DNA of 64,000 nt from Streptomyces sp. NBC_01296 (GCF_035984415.1 NZ_CP130720.1:2108001-2172000); one strand, 5' to 3'. Shown: positions 55,301 through 63,982, numbered from the stretch's first letter. The notes: generated by a model not told the origin, from the sequence alone. Made by a program: numbers and translations.

Positions 55301-56482
55301 CTCGCCACCGCTGATGAAGACCACGCCGTACGGCTGTGGGACGTGGCCACCGGGGCGACCACCGCCAGTCTGGCCGGACATACGGACGAGGTGCATGCGG
55401 TGTCGTTCAGCCCCGACGGCAAAACCCTCGCCAGCGCCGGCACCGACCGCACGGTACGGCTGTGGAACGTGGCCACCGATGCGACGGTCACGACGCTGGC
55501 AGGACACACGGAGTCGGTCACCGCGGTGGCGTTCAGTCCTGACGGCAAGACCCTCGCCACGGCCGGCGTCGACCACACCGCGCGGCTGTGGGACGCGGTC
55601 ACCGGCCGACCCCGTACCCAACTCACCGGACACACGGACGTGGTCACCTCGGTGGCGTTCAGCCCTGACGGCAAGACCCTCGCCACCGGCAGCTACGACG
55701 GCAGCGCGTGGCTGTGGGACCTGGCCACCGGCCGGCCCCGCACCCAACTCACCGGGTTCATCGGCGGGGTGGACTCGGTGGCGTTCAGCCCCGACGGCAA
55801 GACCCTGGCCACCGGAGGTCCCGACCCCACGGTGCGATTGTGGGACGTCGCCACCGGCAGGCCGCGGGCCGAACTCCTCGGGCACACCGACCGGGTACGT
55901 TCGGTGGCGTTCAGCCCTGACGGGAAAACCCTCGCCACCGGCAGCCACGACTACACCGCACGCCTGTGGGATCCGGCAACGGGCAAGCTCCGCAACACCC
56001 TGGTCGGGCACACCGGCGCCGTACGTTCCGTGGCGTTCGGCCCCGACGGGAAAACCCTCGCCACCGGCAGCCACGACTACACCGCACGCCTGTGGGATCC
56101 GGCAACGGGCAAGCTCCGCAACACCCTGGTCGGGCACACCAACCAGGTCTACGACGTGGCGTTCAGCCCTGACGGCAGCAGGGTTGCCACCACCAGCATC
56201 GACTACACCGCCAGGCTGTGGAACGTGGCCGGCAAGGCCGAAGTCACCCTTCTCTGGCACACCGCTTCGGTCCTCTCGGCGGCATTCAGCCCCGATGGCA
56301 AGACCCTCGCCACCGGCAGCACCGACAGGACGGCGAGGCTGTGGCACGTCGTCCTCATGGAGCCCGAGGCCGCCATCGGGAAGATCTGCCGCGTCGTCGG
56401 CCGCGACCTCACCCCCGCAGAGCGGACGGCACACCTGCCGGGCCGATCCACGGGCCCAGTCTGCCCGGCAGGCTCACCCTGA
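52328..56482 (+). CDS. Trypsin-like protease - NTPase - 14xWD40 protein
   Basis: 1384 aa from the ATG at 52328, which has AGGAG 6 nt upstream; the open frame begins earlier, at 52238. Order: serine-protease domain with His51 (TCAHVV), Asp93 (DEDVAVV) and Ser169 (GFSGGPV); STAND/NACHT-like NTPase with Walker A GPSGSGKSSL (about 263-272) and Walker B VLVIDQFEELL; winged-helix region; one membrane helix (about 681-702); then 14 WD40 repeats from about 768, enough for two seven-bladed propellers. Such proteins are thought to be sensors that release a protease on binding a trigger, in cell-death or defence pathways. The relative at 11808 is collapsed and has a Trypco1 gene; this one has none nearby. 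Confidence 0.93.
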   Translation: MAVVSADGEPGPDGDRTRGLPSAVAQVLGPDGAVAGAGFLVAEDIVVTCAHVVEGAGGGPGESVRLAFPHAAGAPRAEGQVLVEPWRAPEDEDVAVVRLSTTPAGVEALPLGSAAGCRGHDVCSYGFPAQAPPGGHWGYGRAGDLLSAVEGRGVHLQLTRANDLTTGFSGGPVLDEKTGLVIGMLTEITATDEHGRGLGIAYATPTQVLREVWPALAEQEVCPYRGLEPFTAEHARWFEGRKDAVRQVLDGLFRHQRLTLLLGPSGSGKSSLIQAGVLRALAAGERGSDRWLPVIARPRQDLPAELERAGLPGAATAGLAAAVTRRLASEPGAQRVVLVIDQFEELLTQPADSERQKRGLAVVDQITAEVHAYSELSVVLIMRDDFYPRLAALAPQLLEAATPGLLNVPGTLSRQDLHDIITLPAQDVGLRLQPGLAEQIIIDVLATTREGAVAHQVPATVLPLLELTLSQLWQRRQDGYLTHDAYQRIGGVTGSLTTWCDTALNRLPAGHRTIAQRILTSLVRPADPNHDIPATRAQIPLDELRDLAASPDDGPGGDKAVDDVIAALTRHRIITTQTLRSPRHPDAPPGQPVAELIHDALIRDWGKLRDWVAQDHRFHEWLDHTREQRDRWADKADPGDLLGGTALAEGLEWSQQRRLPGGIAAFLAASQDRQQAVIRRSRRLIAVLAGFLALALIAAGGALWQWRAANTERQEALSRQLAAQSHTFIRTNPELASLLAVQAYRHSPTAESLESLRTAAALPLNRRLSGHTQTVTSVAFSPDGRTLATGSDDHSVRLWDVTTGRPRNRLTGHTDQVYSVAFSPDGKFLASAGRDGGVRLWNAAAGEPYATLSGHTDAVSSVAFGPDGRTLATASYDGSVRLWDVVAGKRGHTLDAGEVNSVAFSPDGKTLATGGSQDEVQLWDVTTGGPRSKLAGHTDGVRAVTFSPDGKTLATTGNDVTVRLWDVASDRLRSSLDANAFSVAFSPDSKTLATADEDHAVRLWDVATGATTASLAGHTDEVHAVSFSPDGKTLASAGTDRTVRLWNVATDATVTTLAGHTESVTAVAFSPDGKTLATAGVDHTARLWDAVTGRPRTQLTGHTDVVTSVAFSPDGKTLATGSYDGSAWLWDLATGRPRTQLTGFIGGVDSVAFSPDGKTLATGGPDPTVRLWDVATGRPRAELLGHTDRVRSVAFSPDGKTLATGSHDYTARLWDPATGKLRNTLVGHTGAVRSVAFGPDGKTLATGSHDYTARLWDPATGKLRNTLVGHTNQVYDVAFSPDGSRVATTSIDYTARLWNVAGKAEVTLLWHTASVLSAAFSPDGKTLATGSTDRTARLWHVVLMEPEAAIGKICRVVGRDLTPAERTAHLPGRSTGPVCPAGSP
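55919..56140 (+). repeat. Recent duplication of one WD40 blade (126-bp unit)
   Basis: 55919-56014 and 56045-56140 are identical over 96 bp with a 126-bp period, i.e. exactly one 42-residue WD40 repeat (blades 11 and 12). The other blades differ more, so this is a late event or a gene-conversion tract. Confidence 0.9.
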
Positions 56483-56492
56483 GGCCGTACGC

Positions 56493-57785
56493 CTACCGGG
56501 CCTGCGGCCCCGTCCAGCCCGTCGGGACGTGGCCGAGGCGGACGCGCTGGGGGTGGTCGCCGACCGGGACGGAGACCCGCTTGGTGCCGGTGGCGAAGTC
56601 GATGGCGGTGACCCGGTCGGCGCCGCTCTCGGAGATCACGCAGGCCGTGCCGTCCCCGTCGACGGTGGCCCAGTACGGCTTGTCGGCCTGGACCAGCGGC
56701 CCCTCGGCGAGGGTGGCGCGGTCCACGACGGTGGCGTAGTCGTCCATGGTGCCCGCGATGCAGAGCTTGGCCCCGTCCGGGCTCATGGACATGCCGTGGT
56801 GGCGGGAGTCGTTGACCCAGGTGGTGCGGTCCGCGTTGGTGGCGGGGTTGCGGGGCAGCTCCTTGATCCGGGTGATCCGGTCGGCGGCCACGTCGTACTC
56901 GACGACCCCGTTGAAGAAGGACACCTGGAAGTAGAGCTTGGACTCGTCGGGGCTGAACGACATGGGGCGGACGGCGTCGGACAGGTCCGAGCGGCCGAAG
57001 GCGTCCAGCCGCTGGCGCATGTCGATCACGCGGACCGTACGGAAGGTCTGCGCGTCGACGACGGTGAGCTTCCGGTCGCCCTTCGTCCAGTCCAGCCACG
57101 GCGCGTCGAGCGCGGAGGTGACGTCCCCGATGGAGCTGTTCCACAGGTAGCGGCCGTCACGGCTGAAGGTGTTCTCGTGCGGTTTGTCACCGGTCGGGAA
57201 GGAGCCGAGCTGCTGCCCGGTGGCGATGTCCAGGACGTGCACGGTGTTGGCGGTGGAGGCGGAGACGGCGACGCGGGTGCCGTCCGGTGAGACCGCCATG
57301 TGGTCGGAGCGGTAGCCGGCGACGGGGAAGCGCCAGTTCACCCGGCCCGTCCGCACGTCGATCGAGACGACGTCGGCGAAGCTGGGGCGGGAGGCGACCA
57401 CGGCGGTGCCGTCCGGCGTGGTGTACATGTCGTCCACGAACTGGTCGTGGCCCTCGCCCGCGGTGTTGCGGATGCCGAGGAAGAAGCCCAGCTTGATCGG
57501 ATTGAGGTAGATCTCCCGGAGCCGCTCCTCCTTGTCGGGGATCATGTTGATCCGGCCGACCTTGGCGAGGTCGCCGGTGGAGGCGAGCACATCGGCGGTC
57601 CCCTCCCAGTTGTTGCCGACGAACAGCACCTCGCGGACGCCCGGGCCGGCGGCGGCAGCCGGTGCGGAAGCCGAGGCGGGGCCTCCCGCCAGCGAGGCCG
57701 CGACCAGCGCGCAACCGGCGAGGAGCGTACGTACGGGGGTACGGGCGGTGCGGGCCGTGCGGGCGGTGCGTGCGGTCCTGGACAT
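56493..57785 (-). CDS. Secreted YncE-like beta-propeller protein
   Basis: About 430 aa from the ATG at 57785. The N-terminus has a run of Arg-Thr-Ala repeats, then a hydrophobic signal (LLAGCALVAASLAGGPASASA), cleavage near 35-40. The mature part has about seven propeller strands such as HMAVSPDGTRVAVSASTANT, HENTFSRDGRYLWNSSIGDV and PMSFSPDESKLYFQVSFFNG. YncE-like propellers are extracellular and of unknown function. The HHGMSMSPDGAKLCIAGTMD segment holds conserved His residues. A perfect TetR-like palindrome lies 30 bp upstream. Confidence 0.85.
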   Translation of the reverse strand: MSRTARTARTARTARTPVRTLLAGCALVAASLAGGPASASAPAAAAGPGVREVLFVGNNWEGTADVLASTGDLAKVGRINMIPDKEERLREIYLNPIKLGFFLGIRNTAGEGHDQFVDDMYTTPDGTAVVASRPSFADVVSIDVRTGRVNWRFPVAGYRSDHMAVSPDGTRVAVSASTANTVHVLDIATGQQLGSFPTGDKPHENTFSRDGRYLWNSSIGDVTSALDAPWLDWTKGDRKLTVVDAQTFRTVRVIDMRQRLDAFGRSDLSDAVRPMSFSPDESKLYFQVSFFNGVVEYDVAADRITRIKELPRNPATNADRTTWVNDSRHHGMSMSPDGAKLCIAGTMDDYATVVDRATLAEGPLVQADKPYWATVDGDGTACVISESGADRVTAIDFATGTKRVSVPVGDHPQRVRLGHVPTGWTGPQAR

Positions 57786-57814
57786 CCGCTCAACTCCGTT
57801 GCAGGGGGGCGCTG

Positions 57815-57828
57815 TTACCGGCCGGTAA
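57815..57828. promoter_or_regulatory. Perfect 14-bp palindrome upstream of the propeller gene
   Basis: TTACCGGCCGGTAA lies 30-43 bp before the ATG at 57785, where it would overlap the promoter. Such sites are typical of TetR-family repressors; no regulator gene is adjacent. Confidence 0.55.
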
Positions 57829-57843
57829 AATAGGCGGAACAAC

Positions 57844-57876
57844 AAAAGGGCGCAACCCTGGGGTCACGCCCTTTTT
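57844..57876. terminator. Bidirectional intrinsic terminator
   Basis: AAAAGGGCG (57844-57852) pairs with CGCCCTTTT (57868-57876 region), with A and T runs on both sides. It follows the leftward xdhC gene (stop at 57914) and precedes the propeller promoter. Confidence 0.8.
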
Positions 57877-57913
57877 TCACACCCGCTTCTTCACGCCCGT
57901 TTCTTCACGTCCT

Positions 57914-59077
57914 TCAAGCGACGGAGCCGATCCTGCCGATCACCGTGTTCGAGGTGTCCGGGTGGATCGGTATGTGCGCTCCGGTGAGGGCCGCGCCGGA
58001 GCCGCCGCGGCGGTTGGCGACGATCTCGGCGGCGATGGACAGCGCGGTCTCCTCCGGGGAGCGGGCGCCGAGGTCCAGGCCGATCGGGGAGCGCAGCCGG
58101 GCGAGCTCGAGCTCGGTCACGCCGACCTCGCGGAGCCGCTTGTTGCGGTCCTCGTGGGTACGGCGGGAGCCCATGGCGCCGACGTACGCGACGGGCAGCT
58201 TGAGGGCCAGTTCGAGGAGCGGGACGTCGAACTTGGCATCGTGGGTGAGCACGCACAGGACGGTCCGGCCGTCCAGCGAGCCCGCAGAGGACTGTGCCTC
58301 GAGGTAGCGGTGCGGCCATTCGACGACGATCTCGTCCGCCTCGGGGAAACGGTTCTTCGTCGCGAACACGGGGCGCGCGTCACACAGGGTCACGTGGTAG
58401 CCGAGGAACTTGCCGATCCGGACCAGGGCGGACGCGAAGTCGATGGCGCCGAAGACGATCATCCGCGGCGGCGGGACGCTGGACTCGACGAGCACCTTCA
58501 GCGGCTCTCCGCAGAGCCGGCCGTCGGCGCCGATCTCCAGCACGCCGGTCCTGCCCGCGTCCAGCATGGCGCGGGCCTCCTCGGCGATGGTGCGGTCCAG
58601 CTCGGGGTGTCCCCCGAAACCGCCCTCGTGGCCGCCGTCGCCCCGGACGAGTACGGCGCGGCCCTTGAGCTCGGCCGGCCCCTCCGCGATCCGGGCGACC
58701 GCCGCGGCCTCGCCGCGGGCGGCCGCGGCCAGCGCGGCCGCGAACACCTCGCGCGCCGGGGATCCCACGGGGACCGGGGTGACGAGGATGTCGATGATCC
58801 CGCCGCAGGTCAGACCCACGGCGAAGGCATCGTCGTCGCTGTAGCCGAAGCGCTCCAGGACGGTCTCGCCGTCCTCCAGCGCCTGCCGGCACAGGTCGTA
58901 CACCGCGCCCTCCACGCATCCGCCGGAAACCGAGCCGATGGCCGTGCCCTCGCCGTCGACGGCGAGCGCGGCTCCGGGCTGCCGGGGCGCGCTCCCGCCG
59001 ACCGCCACCACCGTGGCGACGGCAAAGTCACGTCCCTGCTCGACCCACCGGTTCAGTTCTTCGGCGATGTCCAGCAT
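57914..59077 (-). CDS. xdhC: XdhC/CoxI family molybdoenzyme maturation factor
   Basis: A 387-aa protein. It has the XdhC N-domain (VATVVAVGGSAPRQPGAALA, about 20-39; SVSGGCVEGAVYD, about 50-62; LTCGGIIDILVTP, about 88) and the Rossmann-like C-domain (MIVFGAIDFASALVRIGKFL, about 208-227; AYVGAMGSRRTHEDR, about 305). The family is known to bind and sulfurate the molybdenum cofactor before insertion into xanthine dehydrogenase. It follows the NCS2 permease and XDH subunit genes on the same strand, which supports this role. Confidence 0.93.
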   Translation of the reverse strand: MLDIAEELNRWVEQGRDFAVATVVAVGGSAPRQPGAALAVDGEGTAIGSVSGGCVEGAVYDLCRQALEDGETVLERFGYSDDDAFAVGLTCGGIIDILVTPVPVGSPAREVFAAALAAAARGEAAAVARIAEGPAELKGRAVLVRGDGGHEGGFGGHPELDRTIAEEARAMLDAGRTGVLEIGADGRLCGEPLKVLVESSVPPPRMIVFGAIDFASALVRIGKFLGYHVTLCDARPVFATKNRFPEADEIVVEWPHRYLEAQSSAGSLDGRTVLCVLTHDAKFDVPLLELALKLPVAYVGAMGSRRTHEDRNKRLREVGVTELELARLRSPIGLDLGARSPEETALSIAAEIVANRRGGSGAALTGAHIPIHPDTSNTVIGRIGSVA

Positions 59078-59152
59078 GTGCGGCCTCCTCGGAGAGGTTC
59101 GGTTTCCAGTATCGGATGCGGGGAGGGTCAGGTCTTGATCACCGGCCCGGCC

Positions 59153-60616
59153 TTACTTCACACCGAGCCACGCCTCGATCGGGTGGAGGGCGAAGAAGAC
59201 CAGGAAGACGCCGGTCAGGACCCACATGAAGGCGCCGATCTCGCGGGCCTTGCCCTGCGCGACCTTGATGGCCACGTAGGAGATGACACCGGCGGCGACA
59301 CCCGGGGTGATCGAGTACGTGAAGGGCATGACCACCACGGTCAGGAAGACCGGGATGGCGGTCGCGGTGTCGGCCCAGTCCACGTGGCGGGCGTTCTGCA
59401 TCATCATCGCGCCGATGACGACCAAGGCGGCGGAGGCGACCTCACCCGGGACGATCTGCGTGATCGGGGTGAAGAAGAGGCAGGCGGCGAAGAACAGGCC
59501 CGTGACGACGGAGGCGAGGCCCGTGCGGGCGCCCTCGCCGACGCCGGTGGCGGACTCGACGAACACGGTCTGGCCGGAGCCGCCGGTGAAGCCGCCGATG
59601 GCGCCGCCGGCACCGTCGATGAACAGCGCCTTGGACAGGCCCGGCATACGGCCCTTGTCGTCGGCGAGCTTGGCCTCGGTGCCGACGCCGATGATGGTGG
59701 CCATCGCGTCGAAGAAGCCGGCGAGGACCAGGGTGAAGACGATCATGCCGACCGTCATGACGCCGACGTCGCCCCAGCCGCCGAACTCGACCTTGCCGAA
59801 GAGCGAGAAGTCGGGCATCGAGACCGCGGAGCCGTTCAGGGTCGGCGGACCGTTGCGCCAGGCCTTCGCGTCGATGTCCGCCACTGCGTTGAGGATCGCG
59901 GCGAGCACGGTGCCGCCGACGATGCCGATCAGGATCGCGCCGGGGACCTTGCGGGCCTGCAGCATGAAGATGGTCAGCAGGGTGACGCAGAAGATCAGGA
60001 CGGGCCAGCCGGCGAGCTCGCCGACCGAACCGAGCTGGACCGGAGGACCGAACTCGGAGCCCTTGCCGACGAAGCCGGCCTTCACGAGTCCGATCAGGGC
60101 GACGAACATGCCGATGCCCATGGTGATCGCGTGCTTGAGCGCGAGCGGGATCGCGTTCATGATCATCTCTCGGAGGCCGGTGACGACCAGGAGACAGATC
60201 ACGACGCCGTACATCACACACATGCCCATGGCCTGCGGCCAGGTCATCTGCGGGGCGACCTGCGAGGAGAGCACGCCGGAGACGGAAAGGCCTGCGGCCA
60301 GGGCCAGCGGGACCTTGCCGACGAAGCCCATGAGGAGCGTGGTCAGGGCCGCCGCGAACGCGGTGGCGGTGATGAGAGCCTTCTGGCTCATGGTGTCTCC
60401 GGCGACGTCCTTGCCGGAGAGGATCAGCGGGTTGAGCAAGAGGATGTACGCCATGGCCATGAAGGTCGTGACTCCGCCACGAACCTCATTGCCGACGCTG
60501 GATCCTCTGTGCGTGATGTGAAAGTACCGGTCGAGCCAAGAACGCCCGGCGGGGGTACGAGAGCCGTCGCCGGCCTCTTCCGCGGTGGTCTTGGGCTCCA
60601 CAGACGACTGGGTCAT
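59153..60616 (-). CDS. NCS2-family purine permease
   Basis: A 487-aa membrane protein from the ATG at 60616. It has about 12-14 membrane helices. Family signatures are GNEVRGGVTTFMAMAYILLLNPLIL (TM1, about 42-66 of the protein), GLSVSGVLSSQVAPQMTWP and the TM8-10 region FFDAMATIIGVGTEAKL with VESATGVGEGARTGL. This is the AzgA-like (adenine/guanine/hypoxanthine) branch of NCS2. Placed between XDH subunits and XdhC, it likely imports the purines degraded by XDH. Confidence 0.93.
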   Translation of the reverse strand: MTQSSVEPKTTAEEAGDGSRTPAGRSWLDRYFHITHRGSSVGNEVRGGVTTFMAMAYILLLNPLILSGKDVAGDTMSQKALITATAFAAALTTLLMGFVGKVPLALAAGLSVSGVLSSQVAPQMTWPQAMGMCVMYGVVICLLVVTGLREMIMNAIPLALKHAITMGIGMFVALIGLVKAGFVGKGSEFGPPVQLGSVGELAGWPVLIFCVTLLTIFMLQARKVPGAILIGIVGGTVLAAILNAVADIDAKAWRNGPPTLNGSAVSMPDFSLFGKVEFGGWGDVGVMTVGMIVFTLVLAGFFDAMATIIGVGTEAKLADDKGRMPGLSKALFIDGAGGAIGGFTGGSGQTVFVESATGVGEGARTGLASVVTGLFFAACLFFTPITQIVPGEVASAALVVIGAMMMQNARHVDWADTATAIPVFLTVVVMPFTYSITPGVAAGVISYVAIKVAQGKAREIGAFMWVLTGVFLVFFALHPIEAWLGVK

Positions 60617-60971
60617 GGTGCCTAACTCCCAAGGTTCAAAGGGGCACCCGCATAAAGATTGGAGACGCGGGATTTGGGAAACTCCGTTTGGCTGCACGAC
60701 CCGGGGTGACGGCCCGAGGCGACGCGAAATGCACTGCGTTTACTGCGGGTACTGCGGGGGTTCTGCGGTACGGGTGGCGGCTCCGGGGTGCCGGGGCCAC
60801 CGGGTGTTTCGTGGGGGTACTGCCGGTGAAACGGACCGCGAGCGGTGCGGTTTTTCGTACTCCGGACTTCTTGCTCCGGGCGGTGTGGCTGGAAGTGTGA
60901 CGTTCCCGGTGTCACACCGCCCGGAAATCTGTGGGGGTCCGGGGGCCTCGCGGCCCCCGGACCACGCCGTC
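60617..60971. other. 355-bp intergenic region between permease and XDH large subunit
   Basis: No gene is supported. A terminator (60936-60963) lies at its right end. The rest is G-rich, with short repeats of CTGCGG and GTACTG near 60742-60765. A promoter for the permease gene is expected here; no known riboswitch is recognised. Confidence 0.5.
60936..60963. terminator. Stem-loop after the XDH large-subunit gene
   Basis: GGTCCGGGGGCC (60936-60947) pairs perfectly with GGCCCCCGGACC (60952-60963) around a 4-nt loop, 9 bp after the stop of the leftward gene. Confidence 0.8.
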
Positions 60972-63374
60972 CTAGAGGGTGCCGGTGAGGGCTTCCGGAC
61001 GGATCGGCGTCTTGTTGATCTCCAGACCGGTCGCCTGCCGGATCGCCGCGATGACGGCCGGGGTGGACGAGAGGGTCGGGGCCTCGCCCATTCCGCGCAG
61101 GCCGTACGGCGCCTTCGGGTCGGCGAGCTCCAGGACGTCGACCGGGATGGTCGGGGTGTCGAGGATGGTCGGGATCAGGTAGTCCGTGAAGGAGGGGTTG
61201 CGCACCTTCGCGGTCTTCGGGTCCACGATGATCTCTTCCATGATCGCGACGCCCAGGCCCTGGGTGGTACCACCCTGGATCTGGCCGACCACGGAGAGCA
61301 TGTTCAGCGCCTTGCCGACGTCCTGGGCGGTCGCCAGCTCGACGACCTTGACCAGGCCCAGCTCGGTGTCCACCTCGACCACCGCGCGGTGCGCGGCGAA
61401 GGTGTACTGGACGTGGCCGTTGCCCTGGCCGGTGACCAGGTCGAAGGGCTCGGTCGCCGCGTGGCGGAACTCGAGCTCGAGGTCGATGGCCTCGCCCTCG
61501 AGGATGTCGGCGATGTCCGCGAGGACCTCGCCGGCGTCGGTGACGACCTTGCCGCCTTCGAGCAGCAGCTCGGCGGTGGCCCACGCGGGGTGGTACGAGC
61601 CGTTCTTGCGGCGGCCGATCTCCAGGAGCGCCTCGCGGACGGCCTCACAGGTGTTCTTCACCGCGCCACCGGTCATGTACGTCTGCCGCGAGGCGGACGT
61701 GGAACCGGCGGAGCCGACCTGGGTGTCGGCCGGGTGGATGGTCACCTGCGTGACGCCCAGCTCGGTACGGGCGATCTGCGTGTGGACGGTGATGCCGCCC
61801 TGGCCGACCTCCGCCATGGCCGTGTGGACCATCGCGACGGGCTCGCCGTTGATGACCTCCAGCCGCACGCGGGCGGTGGAGTAGTCGTCGAAGCCCTCGG
61901 AGAAGCCGACGTTCTTGATGCCGACCGCGTAGCCGACGCCGCGGACGACGCCCTCACCGTGGGTGGTGTTCGAGAGGCCACCGGGCAGCGCGCGGACGTC
62001 CGCGCCCTCGCCGGCGGTCTCCCACTGGCGCTCCGGCGGCAGCGGGCGGGCCTTGACCCGGCGCAGCAGCTCGGCCACGGGCGCCGGGGCGTCCACGACC
62101 TGGCCGGTGGGCATGATCGTGCCCATCTCCATGGCGTTCAGCTGGCGGAACTCGACCGGGTCCATGCCCAGCTTCGCCGCGAGCTTGTCCATCTGGGCCT
62201 CGTAGGCGAAGCAGGCCTGGACGGCGCCGAAGCCGCGCATCGCGCCGCAGGGCGGGTTGTTCGTGTAGAGCGCGATCGCCTCGATGTCCACGTCCTCCAG
62301 GACGTAGGGACCGACCGAGAGGGAGGAGGCGTTGCCCACGACCGCCGGGGAGGCGGACGCGTACGCGCCGCCGTCCAGGACGATCTTGCACTTCATGTGC
62401 GTGAGCTTGCCGTCCTTGGTGGCGCCGTGCTCGTAGTACAGCTTCGCCGGGTGACGGTGCACGTGGCCGAAGAAGGACTCGAACCGGTTGTAGACGATCT
62501 TGACCGGCTTGTTCGTGGCCAGGGCCAGGAGGCAGGCGTGGATCTGCATCGAGATGTCCTCGCGGCCACCGAAGGCACCGCCGACGCCCGAGAGCGTCAT
62601 ACGGACCTTCTCCGGCGGCAGGCCGAGGACCGGGGCGATCTGCTGGAGGTCCGAGTGCAGCCACTGGGTGGCGACGTACAGCTCGACACCGCCGTCCTCG
62701 GACGGCACGGCCAGACCGGACTCCGGGCCGAGGAAGGCCTGGTCCTGCATGCCGAAGGTGTACTCGCCCTCGACGATGACGTCGGCGCGCTTGCGGGCCT
62801 CTTCCACGTTGCCGCGGATGATCGGCTGGCGGTGCACGATGTTCGGGTGCGGGACGTGACCGATGTGGTGGTCGTCGCGGCCCTCGTGGATCAGCGGCGC
62901 GCCCTCGGCGAGGGCGGACGCCTCGTCGGTGACGAGCGGCAGCTCGCGGTAGTCGATCTTGATCTTGGCGGCCGCGCGGCGGGCGGTCTCCGGGTGGTCG
63001 GCGGCCACGAGGGCGACCGGCTCACCGTGGTGGCGTACCCGGCCGTTGGCGAGAACCGGGGTGTCCTGGATCTCGAGGCCGTAGTTCTTCATCTCGGCCG
63101 GCAGGTCGTCGTACGTCAGCACCGAGTACACGCCGGGCATGGCGAGCGCCTCGGAGATGTCGATGGAGACGATCTCGGCGTGGGCGACGGTGCTGCGCAG
63201 GGTCTGGCCCCAGAGCATGTCCTCGTGCCACATGTCCGAGGAGTACGCGAACTCACCGGTGACCTTGAGGGTGCCGTCCGGGCGGAGAATCGATTCGCCG
63301 ATGCCGCCCTTGTTGTGCTTCTGGGTGACGTTCGTCGGCGTACCGGCGGGCACGGTGCGGGTGTTCTGAGCCAT
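60972..63374 (-). CDS. Xanthine dehydrogenase, molybdopterin-binding subunit
   Basis: An 800-aa protein of the xanthine oxidase family. Visible parts: the N-terminal aldehyde oxidase a/b hammerhead domain (VTGEFAYSSDMW, about 40); the Moco contacts SGVGGAFGGREDISMQIHAC (about 262-281), CGAMRGFGAVQACFAYEAQM (about 366-385) and GSAGSTSASRQT; and the catalytic Glu in GLRGMGEAPTLSSTP (about 757). It oxidises hypoxanthine and xanthine to urate in the cytoplasm. The start is 3 bp from the stop of the iron-sulfur subunit gene. The position of the permease and xdhC supports a purine substrate over an aldehyde. Confidence 0.93.
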   Translation of the reverse strand: MAQNTRTVPAGTPTNVTQKHNKGGIGESILRPDGTLKVTGEFAYSSDMWHEDMLWGQTLRSTVAHAEIVSIDISEALAMPGVYSVLTYDDLPAEMKNYGLEIQDTPVLANGRVRHHGEPVALVAADHPETARRAAAKIKIDYRELPLVTDEASALAEGAPLIHEGRDDHHIGHVPHPNIVHRQPIIRGNVEEARKRADVIVEGEYTFGMQDQAFLGPESGLAVPSEDGGVELYVATQWLHSDLQQIAPVLGLPPEKVRMTLSGVGGAFGGREDISMQIHACLLALATNKPVKIVYNRFESFFGHVHRHPAKLYYEHGATKDGKLTHMKCKIVLDGGAYASASPAVVGNASSLSVGPYVLEDVDIEAIALYTNNPPCGAMRGFGAVQACFAYEAQMDKLAAKLGMDPVEFRQLNAMEMGTIMPTGQVVDAPAPVAELLRRVKARPLPPERQWETAGEGADVRALPGGLSNTTHGEGVVRGVGYAVGIKNVGFSEGFDDYSTARVRLEVINGEPVAMVHTAMAEVGQGGITVHTQIARTELGVTQVTIHPADTQVGSAGSTSASRQTYMTGGAVKNTCEAVREALLEIGRRKNGSYHPAWATAELLLEGGKVVTDAGEVLADIADILEGEAIDLELEFRHAATEPFDLVTGQGNGHVQYTFAAHRAVVEVDTELGLVKVVELATAQDVGKALNMLSVVGQIQGGTTQGLGVAIMEEIIVDPKTAKVRNPSFTDYLIPTILDTPTIPVDVLELADPKAPYGLRGMGEAPTLSSTPAVIAAIRQATGLEINKTPIRPEALTGTL

Positions 63375-63376
63375 GG

Positions 63377-63982
63377 TCAGACCGCCTCTCCCTGACGGGC
63401 GGCCGCGAGGCGGACCGCGTCGAGGATCTTCTCGTAACCCGTGCAGCGGCAGAGGTTGCCGGACAGGGCCTCACGGATGTCCTGGTCGGACGGGTCGGAG
63501 TTCTGCTCCAGGAGCGCGTCCGCCTGGACGAGCAGACCGGGGGTGCAGAAACCGCACTGGACGGCGCCGGCGTCGATGAACGCCTGCTGGATGCCGGAGA
63601 GCTCGACGCCCTCACCGGTCTGGGAGTCACCGGGCTTGGCGGCCCAGCGCTTGGCCTCGTCGGTGGTGACGCCGTTGCCGCCGCAGCCGCCGCCGGTGCC
63701 ACAGGCACCGCCGTGGCCGTGCTCCTCGCGCTGCTTGGCGAAGTCCGCCAGGCCCTCGACGGTCACGACGTCGCGGTCTTGGACCTGACCGGCCGCGACC
63801 AGGCAGGAACAGACCGGCACGCCGTCGAGGCGGACGGTGCAGGAACCGCACTCGCCCTGCTCACAGGCGTTCTTCGAACCCGGCAGGCCCAGGCGCTCGC
63901 GCAGGACGTAGAGGAGGGACTCGCCCTCCCAGACGTCGTCGGCTTCCTGCGGACGGCCGTTGACAGTGAAATTGACGCGCAT
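63377..63982 (-). CDS. Xanthine dehydrogenase (2Fe-2S)-binding subunit with Cys/His/Gly-rich insert
   Basis: A 201-aa protein. The plant-ferredoxin cluster Cys are 40, 45, 48 and 60 (CEQGECGSC). The second cluster Cys are 143, 146, 178 and 180 (CGFC, CRC). Between them, residues about 86-125 form an insert with EEHGHGGACGTGGGCGG, which usual XdhC-type small subunits (about 160 aa) lack. The insert could be a flexible linker or bind a metal. The stop is 2 bp upstream of the large-subunit start. The FAD subunit is expected just beyond the right edge of the window. Confidence 0.93.
   Translation of the reverse strand: MRVNFTVNGRPQEADDVWEGESLLYVLRERLGLPGSKNACEQGECGSCTVRLDGVPVCSCLVAAGQVQDRDVVTVEGLADFAKQREEHGHGGACGTGGGCGGNGVTTDEAKRWAAKPGDSQTGEGVELSGIQQAFIDAGAVQCGFCTPGLLVQADALLEQNSDPSDQDIREALSGNLCRCTGYEKILDAVRLAAARQGEAV

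Noticed and set aside
57662..60625. A 987-codon plus-strand ORF across xdhC and the permease.
   Set aside because: It is a shadow of the minus-strand genes, with His/Asp/Arg-rich low-complexity translation.
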